A stretch of DNA of 64,000 bases, from NCBI RefSeq assembly GCF_004362245.1, contig NZ_SNWM01000001.1, positions 744,001 to 808,000 of the forward strand, in the 5' to 3' direction. Of the stretch, positions 28,581 through 37,441 are shown in pieces (position 1 is the stretch's first letter; the number at the start of each line of letters is the position of its first letter). The notes beneath the pieces are model-generated. The model did not search any database. It worked only from the letters and a program-made list of their open reading frames with translations, and had not been told where the DNA came from. Origin of the DNA: Pedobacter duraquae. Its GTDB lineage: Bacteria > Bacteroidota > Bacteroidia > Sphingobacteriales > Sphingobacteriaceae. The translations under genes and the position numbers were made by a program.

Positions 28581-29070
28581 TGAATACATAGAAAGCGGAA
28601 TACTTGAAGCATATGTATTAGGTTCGGCTTCAGACAAAGAAACACGAGAGCTGCTCCAGCTGAGAACACGATACGCAGAGGTAGACGACGCACTACTGGA
28701 ATTGGAGTTGGATCTTGAACGCATTGCGCAACACATGGCCATTACTCCACCGCCAACAACCTGGTTGAAAGTAGAAGATAGTATTAATGAAATTGTCCGC
28801 AGCTCATCAAATAAACTTAAAGTAACCACGCCCGCTGAACAAAAAACCTATAATCCTAACGCAGATAAAGCGCCTAGCCAGTTTATAGAAGTTGAAGGTG
28901 CATCAAGCCATATGCGTATCCACAAGCTCTGGAGATGGGTTTTTGCAGCAGTGTTTGTGCTTGGTAAGATTTTTCTCGGTTTCGCTATTTATTTCTACCT
29001 GGAAAACAGACAAATGAATATCCAGATGAAGGAGCTTAAATCAGAAATACAACACATCCGGTCAAAGTAA
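28567..29070 (+). CDS. Membrane-anchored anti-sigma factor candidate
   Basis: The 167-residue protein starts at GTG (28567, or the next codon, also GTG). Its N-terminal cytoplasmic helices (INEYIESGILEAYVLGSASD and LRTRYAEVDDALLELELDLE) resemble the RskA-type anti-sigma N-terminus. The linker is polar, one membrane segment lies at about 121-140 (WVFAAVFVLGKIFLGFAIYF), and only about 27 residues follow. There is no zinc-finger HxxxCxxC motif. The overlap with the ECF gene supports a sigma/anti-sigma pair. The very short outside tail means that sensing would have to occur in or near the membrane. Confidence 0.7.
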   Translation: MVEINEYIESGILEAYVLGSASDKETRELLQLRTRYAEVDDALLELELDLERIAQHMAITPPPTTWLKVEDSINEIVRSSSNKLKVTTPAEQKTYNPNADKAPSQFIEVEGASSHMRIHKLWRWVFAAVFVLGKIFLGFAIYFYLENRQMNIQMKELKSEIQHIRSK

Positions 29071-29092
29071 GGCCTTCACAAGTAATACAACA

Positions 29093-29121
29093 GAGCAGAC
29101 TGCTATTTAAACAGCCTGCTC
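29093..29121. terminator. Weak hairpin between convergent genes
   Basis: GAGCAG (29093-29098) pairs with CTGCTC (29116-29121), with CTG/CAG continuing inside after one mismatch. There is no clear T-run. It lies between the anti-sigma candidate and the ADP-ribosylglycohydrolase stop, so it may act on both strands. Confidence 0.35.
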
Positions 29122-29137
29122 ATGTGCCAACCCCCAA

Positions 29138-30697
29138 TTAGTATTTTGCCTGATAAGGCTGGTCTGTATACGTTACATATTCCTCTGACCTTAGTTTATA
29201 AGCAGTATTTGGATTTTTAATTACCATTTTCACATCATGCTTCCCTTTTGGCAGATTGAGTTTCCAAAACAATTCATGTCTGCGTGTTCGCATTGCCGTC
29301 GGTAATTTGGCAGTTTCCACTTTTACATTATCAATATACAAATCTGCTTCAAAAACGTAATCGGGCGCATCTTTTTGTAATTTCATGGCCTGGCCCAATA
29401 AAGCAAAACCGGTTCCCTCAAAACTGAAGCTTACTCCTTTGCCATCTTTATCAGATATCCCTGTTTTCTCCGACGGATAAACATTCGGAAAACTTTCTTC
29501 AAATCGCACGGTAGCCGGAGTCTGGACTTTAATTTCGACGCCAGTATCCGTTACTTTTCCACCGTTCCGTTTGATCATCTCCAATGCATGTTTATAACTG
29601 ATTCCATATACCGCATTCAGGGACATGGTAGTATAACTAAAATTCATATCCTCTATCTCCTTTAATCCCTGCTTCCAATATGCCGGGATATGATCATACC
29701 CTAATATGGTTCCTAAAACCCCACCGGCAGTCGAAGGATTACAATCTGCATCCTGTCCTGCCCGGGTCGAAATTTCCAAAGTTTTAGTAAAGTCACCATT
29801 TCCATATAACAAACCTAAAACGACATAAGCGGCATTAATTTTCGCATCGATATTGAACGCTCTAAACACACCTTGTGGACAAACTTTATCATCAGCCCAT
29901 TTTTTCTGTAGTTCATACCATGTCATCGTCCAGTCTTTAGGATATTGCTTATGCCAGCTTATAACGTCATTGATACATTTGTAAAATTCACTTTGTTTTG
30001 GAATAGTCTTTAGGGCTTCGCTTACTACAGTGGATACATCGTTGGTAGTAAAAGCTACGCTATACATTGCACCTACAAATACCCCTCCGTACCAACCATC
30101 ACCATAGTTCATAATGTGTCCTACCTTGTCATTAATTGTACTGGCCGAATTGGGCATACCCGGATTCATCAATCCGGAGTAGTCAGCTTCGATCTGGTAG
30201 TCAATCGCATCAGCGTGCAGGTTATGCTCAGGGTGTCCAGACTGTGGTGCCTTTAATCCATTGAGCAGGTTGTACCGTGCCGCCTGATTGGCGAACCATA
30301 AGTCGTATCCAGCACCGGCGAATGCATTTGCAAAAGAATCTACCGGAGCGTCCAGACCAACCTTTTCCAGTACATGTACAAAAGTGAAATCCATATAGAT
30401 ATCATCATATAGTCCCGGGCTCTCTGTCATCGCTTTTTTTAATGATTCTTTATTCCAGGTAAGCGGCTGATAGTCCTGAATAAAAGTCCCATTGAACTTA
30501 AATTCATATGGCCCACCAAGGGTCACGCCAACGGTTTGTCCGGCCCAGCCACCTTTAATTTTATCCTGAAGTGCTGTTTTTGTTAAGCGTAATACCGATC
30601 CTGTAGAAGGCTGTTGTGCTGATAGCATTTTTGGAGCTCCAAGGCTGCAACTTATTGCAAGCACCACCAGCATTGTTTTTTTAATTGAAGTCATCAT
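29138..30697 (-). CDS. Exported ADP-ribosylglycohydrolase family protein
   Basis: The 519-residue protein has a signal peptide (about 1-27, LSAQQ). An ADP-ribosylglycohydrolase fold follows, with KGGWAGQTVGVTLGG at the N-terminus, a metal-site DDIYMDFTFV and the diagnostic AGQDADCNPSTAGGVLGTILG. A C-terminal beta domain (about 400-519, with VFEADLYIDN and KGKHDVKMVIKN) may bind carbohydrate or nucleotide. It would cleave N- or O-ribosyl bonds in the periplasm. It is last in the rbsK-transporter-SusC-SusD operon (19-base gap to SusD), consistent with ribose or ADP-ribose release for uptake. A second ATG at 30694 is equally possible. Confidence 0.87.
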   Translation of the reverse strand: MMTSIKKTMLVVLAISCSLGAPKMLSAQQPSTGSVLRLTKTALQDKIKGGWAGQTVGVTLGGPYEFKFNGTFIQDYQPLTWNKESLKKAMTESPGLYDDIYMDFTFVHVLEKVGLDAPVDSFANAFAGAGYDLWFANQAARYNLLNGLKAPQSGHPEHNLHADAIDYQIEADYSGLMNPGMPNSASTINDKVGHIMNYGDGWYGGVFVGAMYSVAFTTNDVSTVVSEALKTIPKQSEFYKCINDVISWHKQYPKDWTMTWYELQKKWADDKVCPQGVFRAFNIDAKINAAYVVLGLLYGNGDFTKTLEISTRAGQDADCNPSTAGGVLGTILGYDHIPAYWKQGLKEIEDMNFSYTTMSLNAVYGISYKHALEMIKRNGGKVTDTGVEIKVQTPATVRFEESFPNVYPSEKTGISDKDGKGVSFSFEGTGFALLGQAMKLQKDAPDYVFEADLYIDNVKVETAKLPTAMRTRRHELFWKLNLPKGKHDVKMVIKNPNTAYKLRSEEYVTYTDQPYQAKY

Positions 30698-30716
30698 ATT
30701 GATTTTTCGTTAAGTG

Positions 30717-32258
30717 TTAATAACCCGGATTTTGTTTTAGGTTGGAATTCACATTTAATGCATTAGTTGGTAGAGGATACAATTCTTGAAATGCGCTTCC
30801 TGCAGTCTTTTCATACCAGGCATCATTGTATTTGTTAAAGCGGATCAGATCCTGCCTGCGGTGAAACTCCCAGGCAAACTCTCTACCTATTTCGGCCAAC
30901 AATTCGTTCATGGTCAACGTACCTGTAGTATAATCATGGTTATGATCGCCAAAAGCCCGAAACCTGATCTGGTTCATCAGCGTAACAGCCTCAGGAGTTG
31001 CCTGATTGCCATTCTTACGCATCAATGCCTCAGCCTTTGTTGCCAGTGCATCAGCATATCTGAACACAACCCAGTCGTTACTCATACTCTCATTGTCTTT
31101 TAACCCCGCTTCATATTCGTACTTCTTAAAACGTACACCATCATCAACCAATGCGGGATCTAGTGTGTTATATAACGCTTTGATATGAGGCCGATAATCC
31201 AACTGACGCGTCGAAGAAAGCATTAATGGTTTTCCTGCCGAGCTAACTTGTGGCCCCACAAGCCACGAACCGATGCGTTTATCCTGCGCATCATAAGATT
31301 TATAAAAATCCTCCATTGCTGCATAACCATCCCAGGTAAATGCAATCAGGCCGAAGGTCTGCTGACTAAGTGTATGCAATGTCCAGCAATGAATCTGTAA
31401 TATAGCCCCGGGAGTCTGGGTTTTATCGTAAGGCACCACAAAGATATTCTCTGTAGACGCATTGTTTACCGCCTTGAAATTAGTAAAATAATCAGGAGAA
31501 AGCGTATAGCCCGGGGTTGCAATAACCGCTGCCGATGCAGCAATGGCTTCATCCCATTTTGCCACGCCGGTCCATTTCTCAGCATTAAGGTATAACTTTG
31601 CAAGCAGCATGTTTGCCATCGCCTTTGTGCTCGTTCTGCCATAATTTTTTGCTGATGGTGCGTCATCTAATAGAGCCAGGTTATCGTTGATATCCTTTAC
31701 AATAAAATTCCACACTTCTGTTCTCGTACGCTGCTTTGGTAAAGTGACATCCTTAAAATCTGTGGATATTGGAATATTACCAAACCAATCCATCGCCTTG
31801 TAATAAAAGTATGCCCGGGCTACCTTCACCTCAGCGAAGATCTTATCTTTCCCTGCAAACTCAACTTTAGATTCCTGCAACTGGTACAAAATCTGATTAC
31901 ACATGGCAATACCATCAAAACAGAAAGTATAACCACCATTCATTACCGATAAGTTTGGGTTAAATGCATGACGATGCAGTGCTATCCATAAGCCGTTATC
32001 ATACCAAAGATTGGTCTCTCTAAATGGAATAATGCATTCATCGGTACCGATCAGATCCAGGCTTCCGGCGCCAAAACGATCAGTGATTTTGCGCATCTGC
32101 GCGTAGATACGACCAACATTAGTAATTACCTCTGCTTCGTTTCTAAAAAAGTTATCTGCCGGTATAGACGAGTACACCTCCTCATCAAGCTTTGTGCAGG
32201 AACATAAGTTCGACAGACAAATTGCGATGATGATGCATTTAAATATGCGATTTTTCAT
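30717..32258 (-). CDS. SusD/RagB family nutrient-binding lipoprotein
   Basis: The 513-residue lipoprotein has a signal with lipobox NLCSC (Cys21). It then shows the SusD signature near the N-terminus (SSIPADNFFRNEAEVITNVG), the TPR-rich helical scaffold with EVKVARAYFYYKAMDWFGNIP, and the C-terminal REFAWEFHRRQDLIRFNKYND. It forms the lid of a SusC/SusD complex on the outer membrane and captures ligand for import. It lies 33 bases after SusC. Neighbouring ribokinase, sugar transporter and ADP-ribosylglycohydrolase genes suggest a ribosyl-containing ligand. Confidence 0.95.
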   Translation of the reverse strand: MKNRIFKCIIIAICLSNLCSCTKLDEEVYSSIPADNFFRNEAEVITNVGRIYAQMRKITDRFGAGSLDLIGTDECIIPFRETNLWYDNGLWIALHRHAFNPNLSVMNGGYTFCFDGIAMCNQILYQLQESKVEFAGKDKIFAEVKVARAYFYYKAMDWFGNIPISTDFKDVTLPKQRTRTEVWNFIVKDINDNLALLDDAPSAKNYGRTSTKAMANMLLAKLYLNAEKWTGVAKWDEAIAASAAVIATPGYTLSPDYFTNFKAVNNASTENIFVVPYDKTQTPGAILQIHCWTLHTLSQQTFGLIAFTWDGYAAMEDFYKSYDAQDKRIGSWLVGPQVSSAGKPLMLSSTRQLDYRPHIKALYNTLDPALVDDGVRFKKYEYEAGLKDNESMSNDWVVFRYADALATKAEALMRKNGNQATPEAVTLMNQIRFRAFGDHNHDYTTGTLTMNELLAEIGREFAWEFHRRQDLIRFNKYNDAWYEKTAGSAFQELYPLPTNALNVNSNLKQNPGY

Positions 32259-32291
32259 TGTATTTTAATTAATGATACGAATTGACTAGAC

Positions 32292-35243
32292 CTAAAAAAC
32301 CATGTTTAAACCCAAAGTATATGTTCTGGTACGCGGATAATAATTATAGGCGTCTATACCCGGCGACAATCCCGCAAGCTGCACTTCAGGATCAACTCCT
32401 TTATATTTAGTGAATGTTAGCAGCTGTTGCCCTGTGGCATAAATCCTGATCTTTTTTACAATCAGTTTATTGATGTTGAAATTATAGCCTAGAGAAAGGT
32501 TATCTAGTTTGACATATGATGCTTTCTCTACATACCGTGAAGAATACTCTGCCTTGCCTTTAAAATTTGGAAAATCAAGTGCACTTAAAAGAATGTTCTT
32601 TCCACCGAGATAACCGAAGTTCTCGTAATATAACCGGTGGATGTTGAGCACATCGTTTCCAAAAGATCCCCGGAAATTAAATGACAGATCAAAATTCTTG
32701 TAGTTAAAAGTGTTAGCAAAAGAAAGCTGGAATTTAGGATATGCATTCCCCACAATTTGTCTGTCATTTTCGTTAATCACGCCATTACCATCCGTATCCT
32801 GATAAATCGGATTTCCTCCGCCATCGATACCGAGAAATTTTAGCGCTACGAAATTTCCCAATGCCCCACCCTCTTTAATTTGGTGCGTCCAGGTCTGAAC
32901 ATCAGATCCGATATAACCGGTTTTGAGGTCGTTCAGCTTATAACCCGCATCTGGATTAGAGAAGGATACCAGTTTATTTCTGTTTCTGCTAAATAGCACG
33001 GAAGCATTCCAATAAAAAGATGCTGTTTTAACAGGGATCAGGTTTAATGTCACTTCAAGCCCACTGTTTCTTATCGTACCCACATTTGCATAGGAAGTGT
33101 TATACAGATTTGGTGGTACCGGAACAGCATATGTCCATAATAAATCTTTTGTATTTCTCACATAATAATCCACACTACCGCTAACTCTCCCTTTCAGGAA
33201 ACCAAAATCGGCGCCGACATTGAGCTCCTCCTTTTTCTCCCAACGCAAATCCGGATTGGGGTTACTCGCTGGCGGATAAGTATTGATCCATGTTCCATTA
33301 TACAAGATCCTTCCCCCTGCAGCCAAGAGTTGTAGCGACCGGTAATTTCCGATATCCTGGTTTCCCGTTACCCCAAAACCACCACGTAATTTTAAGTCAG
33401 ATAACCAGCTCACATTGGTCAGGAAATTTTCTTTATTAACTCTCCAGCCCACGCTCGCTGCTGGGAAGTTACCCCATTTGTTATTCACACCGAATCGGGA
33501 TGAACCCTCATGTCTTAACGAAATCTGAGCGAGGTATTTTTCGTTAAAATTGTACACCACCCTACCGAAGAAGGCAATCAGCCGGTTTGATTCTTTATGA
33601 CTATATAGTGATGCTGAACCCTGCGACAAGGCAGCGCCCGCACCGATGTTATTAAAAGTATACAAATCCACATCAAAGTTGTTATTTGATCCGGTGAAGC
33701 TTTCATCCGTTGCATCCTGAAAGGAATAACCTACAACAGCCTGAATATCATGTTTGCCGATCTTCTTACGATAATCAGAACTTAACTCCAGCAGCCTGTT
33801 ATTTGTCTCTCCGGTACCAATGTACGCTCGTCCGTTATTTCCTATGCCGATTGGATAATAGCGTGATTGATATTGTGCATTCTTATACGAGTCCCTAACT
33901 GTACTGCCCGAAGCAGACACATTGAAGCCATCCAAAATAGCATAGGTTAGTTTAGCACTCCCGGTAAAGGTCTGCTGCTTTCCGCCATTAATCTCCTCGT
34001 TGATCATTGCCACAGGATTATAGTACTCAAATGGACCAGTATTCCTGTAATACCCACCCGCAATAGTATTTGCCGGATCATAAACAGGCTCCGTTGGATT
34101 CCTTCTGAAGGCCTGTTGCATGATCTGCTGGTCTGTAAAATCCCTTTTCGTATCTGTATAACTTAAGTTATAATTGATTGTCAATTTGTTATTGAAACCC
34201 TTTTGAGTGATAGAGACTTTGCTTTGCATCCGTTTATTATTGTTGTCACGCACAATACCTTTTGCATCCCGGTAATTCACCGCAGCACGATAATTGAAAT
34301 TTTCTGTACCACCAGTCATAGATACGTTGTTGTAGATATCAACCGGGGTTTGCGTAATCTCATCAAACCAGTCTGTGTTGGCGCCAAAATCAAATTCCTT
34401 ACTCCTACCCGGGTATTGTGTAGCAATGGCCTGCCTGAATTCGTCCGCATTCAGATTTCTTAGTTTTTTTGCTACTGTTTGGATAGAGGCATAGTTAGAA
34501 TATTCAATGGAATTCACACCAGCCTTCCCTTTCTTGGTGGTAATCAAGATTACGCCATTGGTACCACGTGTACCATAAATTGCAGCTGCCGAACCATCTT
34601 TCAGAATGTCGATAGACTCAATCTCATCATTATTTACGCTGTTGAGGTCCCCACCAATAATCCCATCGATTACGAACAGCGGACCTTGACCACCTGATAA
34701 AGTTGTTAAGCCGCGGAGCTGAATGTCGTATCCCCCGTTCACATCACCACCCGCAGGTCTTGAGATGTTCAAGCCAGCTACCTTACCCTGGATCAGCCCT
34801 ACTGGGTTTCCAATATTTCCTTTATTAAAATCGTCAGGCTTTAAAGAAGTAATGGCGCTGGTGACCTCCTTTTTAGTTGTTGTACCGTATCCAACTACAA
34901 CTACCTCATCAAGATTAGCAAAGGTTTCGGTCAGCGTTGTACTTACCTGTGCCTGCCCATTGTAGGCAATTTCTTTGGATTCGAAGCCTATGGCTGTAAA
35001 AATGAGTGTTTGCCCATTTTGAATGCCGATAGAGAACTGCCCGTTAGCATCAGTACTTGTTCCCTGATTTGTTCCCTTTAGTTTAACGCTTACTCCGGGA
35101 AGCGGTCCTACTTTATCCCTCACGATTCCTTTTACCTGTTTTGTGGTACCGGACTGTGAAAAAGCATGTGTAGAAACCAAGAGTAAATAGCAAAAGAGCG
35201 TGCGCAGGCACGCGCTAAAGCTTAGCTTTAGTTTTAATTTCAT
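32292..35243 (-). CDS. SusC/RagA TonB-linked outer-membrane transporter
   Basis: From the ATG at 35241-35243 (983 residues); the frame extends three codons further to two TTGs, which was rejected. It has a signal peptide and a carboxypeptidase-like domain (about 35-110, KGIVRDKVGPLPGVSVKLKG). The SusC hallmark LDEVVVVGYGTTTKKEVT is followed by plug motifs (GLIQGKVAGLNISRPAGG and GTRGTNGVILITTKKGKAG) and a long beta-barrel. It is the TonB-driven channel of the SusCD pair. It begins 50 bases after the GRP transporter stop in the same direction, so the whole set is likely one operon. Confidence 0.96.
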   Translation of the reverse strand: MKLKLKLSFSACLRTLFCYLLLVSTHAFSQSGTTKQVKGIVRDKVGPLPGVSVKLKGTNQGTSTDANGQFSIGIQNGQTLIFTAIGFESKEIAYNGQAQVSTTLTETFANLDEVVVVGYGTTTKKEVTSAITSLKPDDFNKGNIGNPVGLIQGKVAGLNISRPAGGDVNGGYDIQLRGLTTLSGGQGPLFVIDGIIGGDLNSVNNDEIESIDILKDGSAAAIYGTRGTNGVILITTKKGKAGVNSIEYSNYASIQTVAKKLRNLNADEFRQAIATQYPGRSKEFDFGANTDWFDEITQTPVDIYNNVSMTGGTENFNYRAAVNYRDAKGIVRDNNNKRMQSKVSITQKGFNNKLTINYNLSYTDTKRDFTDQQIMQQAFRRNPTEPVYDPANTIAGGYYRNTGPFEYYNPVAMINEEINGGKQQTFTGSAKLTYAILDGFNVSASGSTVRDSYKNAQYQSRYYPIGIGNNGRAYIGTGETNNRLLELSSDYRKKIGKHDIQAVVGYSFQDATDESFTGSNNNFDVDLYTFNNIGAGAALSQGSASLYSHKESNRLIAFFGRVVYNFNEKYLAQISLRHEGSSRFGVNNKWGNFPAASVGWRVNKENFLTNVSWLSDLKLRGGFGVTGNQDIGNYRSLQLLAAGGRILYNGTWINTYPPASNPNPDLRWEKKEELNVGADFGFLKGRVSGSVDYYVRNTKDLLWTYAVPVPPNLYNTSYANVGTIRNSGLEVTLNLIPVKTASFYWNASVLFSRNRNKLVSFSNPDAGYKLNDLKTGYIGSDVQTWTHQIKEGGALGNFVALKFLGIDGGGNPIYQDTDGNGVINENDRQIVGNAYPKFQLSFANTFNYKNFDLSFNFRGSFGNDVLNIHRLYYENFGYLGGKNILLSALDFPNFKGKAEYSSRYVEKASYVKLDNLSLGYNFNINKLIVKKIRIYATGQQLLTFTKYKGVDPEVQLAGLSPGIDAYNYYPRTRTYTLGLNMVF

Positions 35244-35293
35244 ATTCAACAAGTTTTATATTTGGTTAATCTGTTTAGATTTTTCGAGGTTGG

Positions 35294-36298
35294 TTAAGCC
35301 CCTGATCGTATAATAAATGCAAGTCCGACGATGAAGCAAACGAACATACCGATCAATAGTCCGTTTACATTTGTTTTGGCATGTTTAAATTCTTTCCAAA
35401 CCAATACGCCCCAAACTGCAGCAACAAGTGTCGCCCCCTGCCCAAGTCCGTATGATATTGCCGGTCCTGCTTTGCCAGCCGCTAATAAATTGAAGAGGTT
35501 GCCTAATCCCCAGATCGCGCCACCAAAAATTCCAATGAGGTGCAAAGAAAACCGACCGCTAAAATACATCTTATAGGTAAGTGGGGGCCCTTCCAAAGGC
35601 TTCTTCATCATGATGGTGTTAAAAAATAAGTTGCTAATCAAGATTCCGATGCCAAATACTACAAATGCGCTGTATGGTGTCATCTTAAGCGGTGCGGGAT
35701 CAACGAAATTCTCCAGATCCATAGCGATTGCAATGAAACGGTAGAAGAATGACATCAGCACACCAGCAATAATAGAAAGGACGATCCCTTTCTTACTTGC
35801 TTTTTGCGCTGCTTCAGAGCTCGCCTTGCGGTAAGCCACAGCATTCAGTACAATTGCTACAGTGATCAGAAACGCCCCTGCAAACAGAAGTACTGGGTCA
35901 CCTTTCTGTACTCCGATATAATTAACAACGACTCCCAGGATTAAAGCAATCCCAATTCCAATCGGAAATGCTACCGACATCCCTGCAATTGAGATCGCAG
36001 ATGTTAATAAGATATTCGCCAGGTTGAAGATTACGCCACCAATAAATGCGCTGGTCATATTGCTCACGCTCGCCTGTTGGATGTCAGCAATAAATCCCCT
36101 GCCCTGATCTCCGGTGCTACCCATCGTCAAAGCAGAAATAATTGCGAAAAGGACAATACCCCAAACATAATCCCAATAAAAGAGTTCATAGCGCCATTTC
36201 CCAGTGGCGAGTTTTTGTGTATTTGCCCAGGATCCCCAGCAGAGCATGGTGATCGAACAAAACAAAATGGCTAAAGAATAATTTTCTACAATAAACAT
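35294..36298 (-). CDS. GRP/RhaT-family sugar transporter
   Basis: The 334-residue protein has about ten hydrophobic segments and the N-terminal ITMLCWGSWANTQKL motif of the glucose/ribose uptake (GRP) and RhaT-like drug/metabolite transporter branch. It also has the internal AFPIGIGIALILGVVVNYIG and GAIWGLGNLFNLLAAGKAG motifs. It is an inner-membrane sugar-proton symporter. Its place 34 bases after ribokinase and before SusCD points to ribose as cargo. It is frequently auto-named multidrug permease, which is unlikely here. Confidence 0.88.
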   Translation of the reverse strand: MFIVENYSLAILFCSITMLCWGSWANTQKLATGKWRYELFYWDYVWGIVLFAIISALTMGSTGDQGRGFIADIQQASVSNMTSAFIGGVIFNLANILLTSAISIAGMSVAFPIGIGIALILGVVVNYIGVQKGDPVLLFAGAFLITVAIVLNAVAYRKASSEAAQKASKKGIVLSIIAGVLMSFFYRFIAIAMDLENFVDPAPLKMTPYSAFVVFGIGILISNLFFNTIMMKKPLEGPPLTYKMYFSGRFSLHLIGIFGGAIWGLGNLFNLLAAGKAGPAISYGLGQGATLVAAVWGVLVWKEFKHAKTNVNGLLIGMFVCFIVGLAFIIRSGA

Positions 36299-36332
36299 GG
36301 TGTGGATTGCTAAGTATAAATAATATGTCTGA

Positions 36333-37256
36333 TCAGATAGCTAGTGTATTTGCAATGAGTTCATTCCGATACGGTATTGATGATTGCGCACCCAACCGGG
36401 TTACAGAAAAAGCTGCTGCCTCACAGGCAAAACCAACTGCATCGGCAATGCTTTTACCCTCGGCAAGAGCTACCGCAAGTCCGCCGTTAAATACATCACC
36501 AGCTGCAGTGCTGTCTACAGTTTCTACAACCCTAGCTGGCACGATCTGGAATTCCGACTGATCGAGAATTAAAGCCCCCTGTGGGCCTAATGTAATGATC
36601 ACTGTCTTAACGCCAAGTTTCTGGATTGCCAAAGCCGCCTGCTTGGCACTCTCAATATCCGTTACGGGAATTCCCGATAAAATAGATGCTTCCGATTCGT
36701 TAGGAGTGATGATGTCGATATGCTTAAGCATGGCATCAGATAATTGTGCAGCTGGTGCAGGGTTTAATATCACCGTGGTCTCTTTAGCAGCAGCAAATTC
36801 CACGAGAAACTCAACAGTAGCCATTGGGATTTCCAGTTGCAACAACACAATTGTACAGTGCTCTATTTCATGTAATACTTGTTTGATGTCCTCAGGAATC
36901 AATGTCGCATTGGCACCCTGAGCAACAACAATACTATTCTGTCCGGATTCATCAACAGTAATCAACGCTACGCCTGAAGGCAGTTCATCATCTGAAACAA
37001 TATAAGCTGTATTGATACCTTCTTCTACTAACAATTGAAAAGACTGTTTTCCAAAAACGTCGTTCCCCATCTTGGAAACGAAAGTGACGTCGCCACCCAA
37101 GCGTGCTACTGCTACTGCCTGATTAGCCCCTTTGCCGCCTGGATTCATGAAAAATGAGCCGCCGAGTACGGTCTCTCCGGGTACAGGAATATGTGTCGTT
37201 TTAACCACCATATCCATGTTGGTACTACCAACTACGATAATTTTTTTTTGGTCCAT
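36333..37256 (-). CDS. rbsK: Ribokinase
   Basis: The 307-residue PfkB-family kinase has the substrate motif NPGGKGANQAVAVARLGG (39-55), the central NPAPAAQL segment and the ATP/anion-hole motif DSTAAGDVFNGG with catalytic Asp254. These are specifically ribokinase-like rather than fructokinase-like. It phosphorylates D-ribose to ribose 5-phosphate in the cytoplasm. It is the first gene of the operon and has a candidate promoter and an 18-bp palindrome upstream, probably the control site for ribose utilisation. Confidence 0.95.
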   Translation of the reverse strand: MDQKKIIVVGSTNMDMVVKTTHIPVPGETVLGGSFFMNPGGKGANQAVAVARLGGDVTFVSKMGNDVFGKQSFQLLVEEGINTAYIVSDDELPSGVALITVDESGQNSIVVAQGANATLIPEDIKQVLHEIEHCTIVLLQLEIPMATVEFLVEFAAAKETTVILNPAPAAQLSDAMLKHIDIITPNESEASILSGIPVTDIESAKQAALAIQKLGVKTVIITLGPQGALILDQSEFQIVPARVVETVDSTAAGDVFNGGLAVALAEGKSIADAVGFACEAAAFSVTRLGAQSSIPYRNELIANTLAI

Positions 37257-37282
37257 AGAAAGTTTATAAATGGTTTATGAAT

Positions 37283-37314
37283 CAAAAATATCAGATTGAA
37301 ATATTAATATTTCA
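37283..37314 (-). promoter_or_regulatory. Candidate promoter and operator of the ribose operon
   Basis: On the minus strand TATTTTTG (37283-37290) matches the TAnnTTTG -7 element 26 bases before the rbsK ATG. Immediately upstream, 37297-37314 is a perfect 18-bp palindrome, TGAAATATTAATATTTCA, placed where a regulator could cover the -33 region. No adjacent regulator gene is evident. Confidence 0.5.
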
Positions 37315-37317
37315 CCT

Positions 37318-37337
37318 AAATTCATAAAAATTCATAA
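37318..37337. repeat. Two tandem 10-base repeats upstream of rbsK
   Basis: AAATTCATAA occurs twice head to tail (37318-37327 and 37328-37337), exactly one helical turn apart. A third, inverted TTATGAAT lies at 37275-37282. The set flanks the promoter and palindrome and may be regulator binding sites. Confidence 0.45.
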
Positions 37338-37441
37338 TGCTGATTCAATAGGTAATTTTTATAATACAATTTATATATCTGATTAACATACGCTTAAATG
37401 ATCGTATTTTTATAACAACCAAATTATAGACCGCAGGATTT

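Noticed and set aside
35294..36298. Multidrug efflux permease
   Set aside because: Sequence motifs fit the GRP/RhaT sugar branch, and the ribokinase/SusCD context points to ribose uptake.
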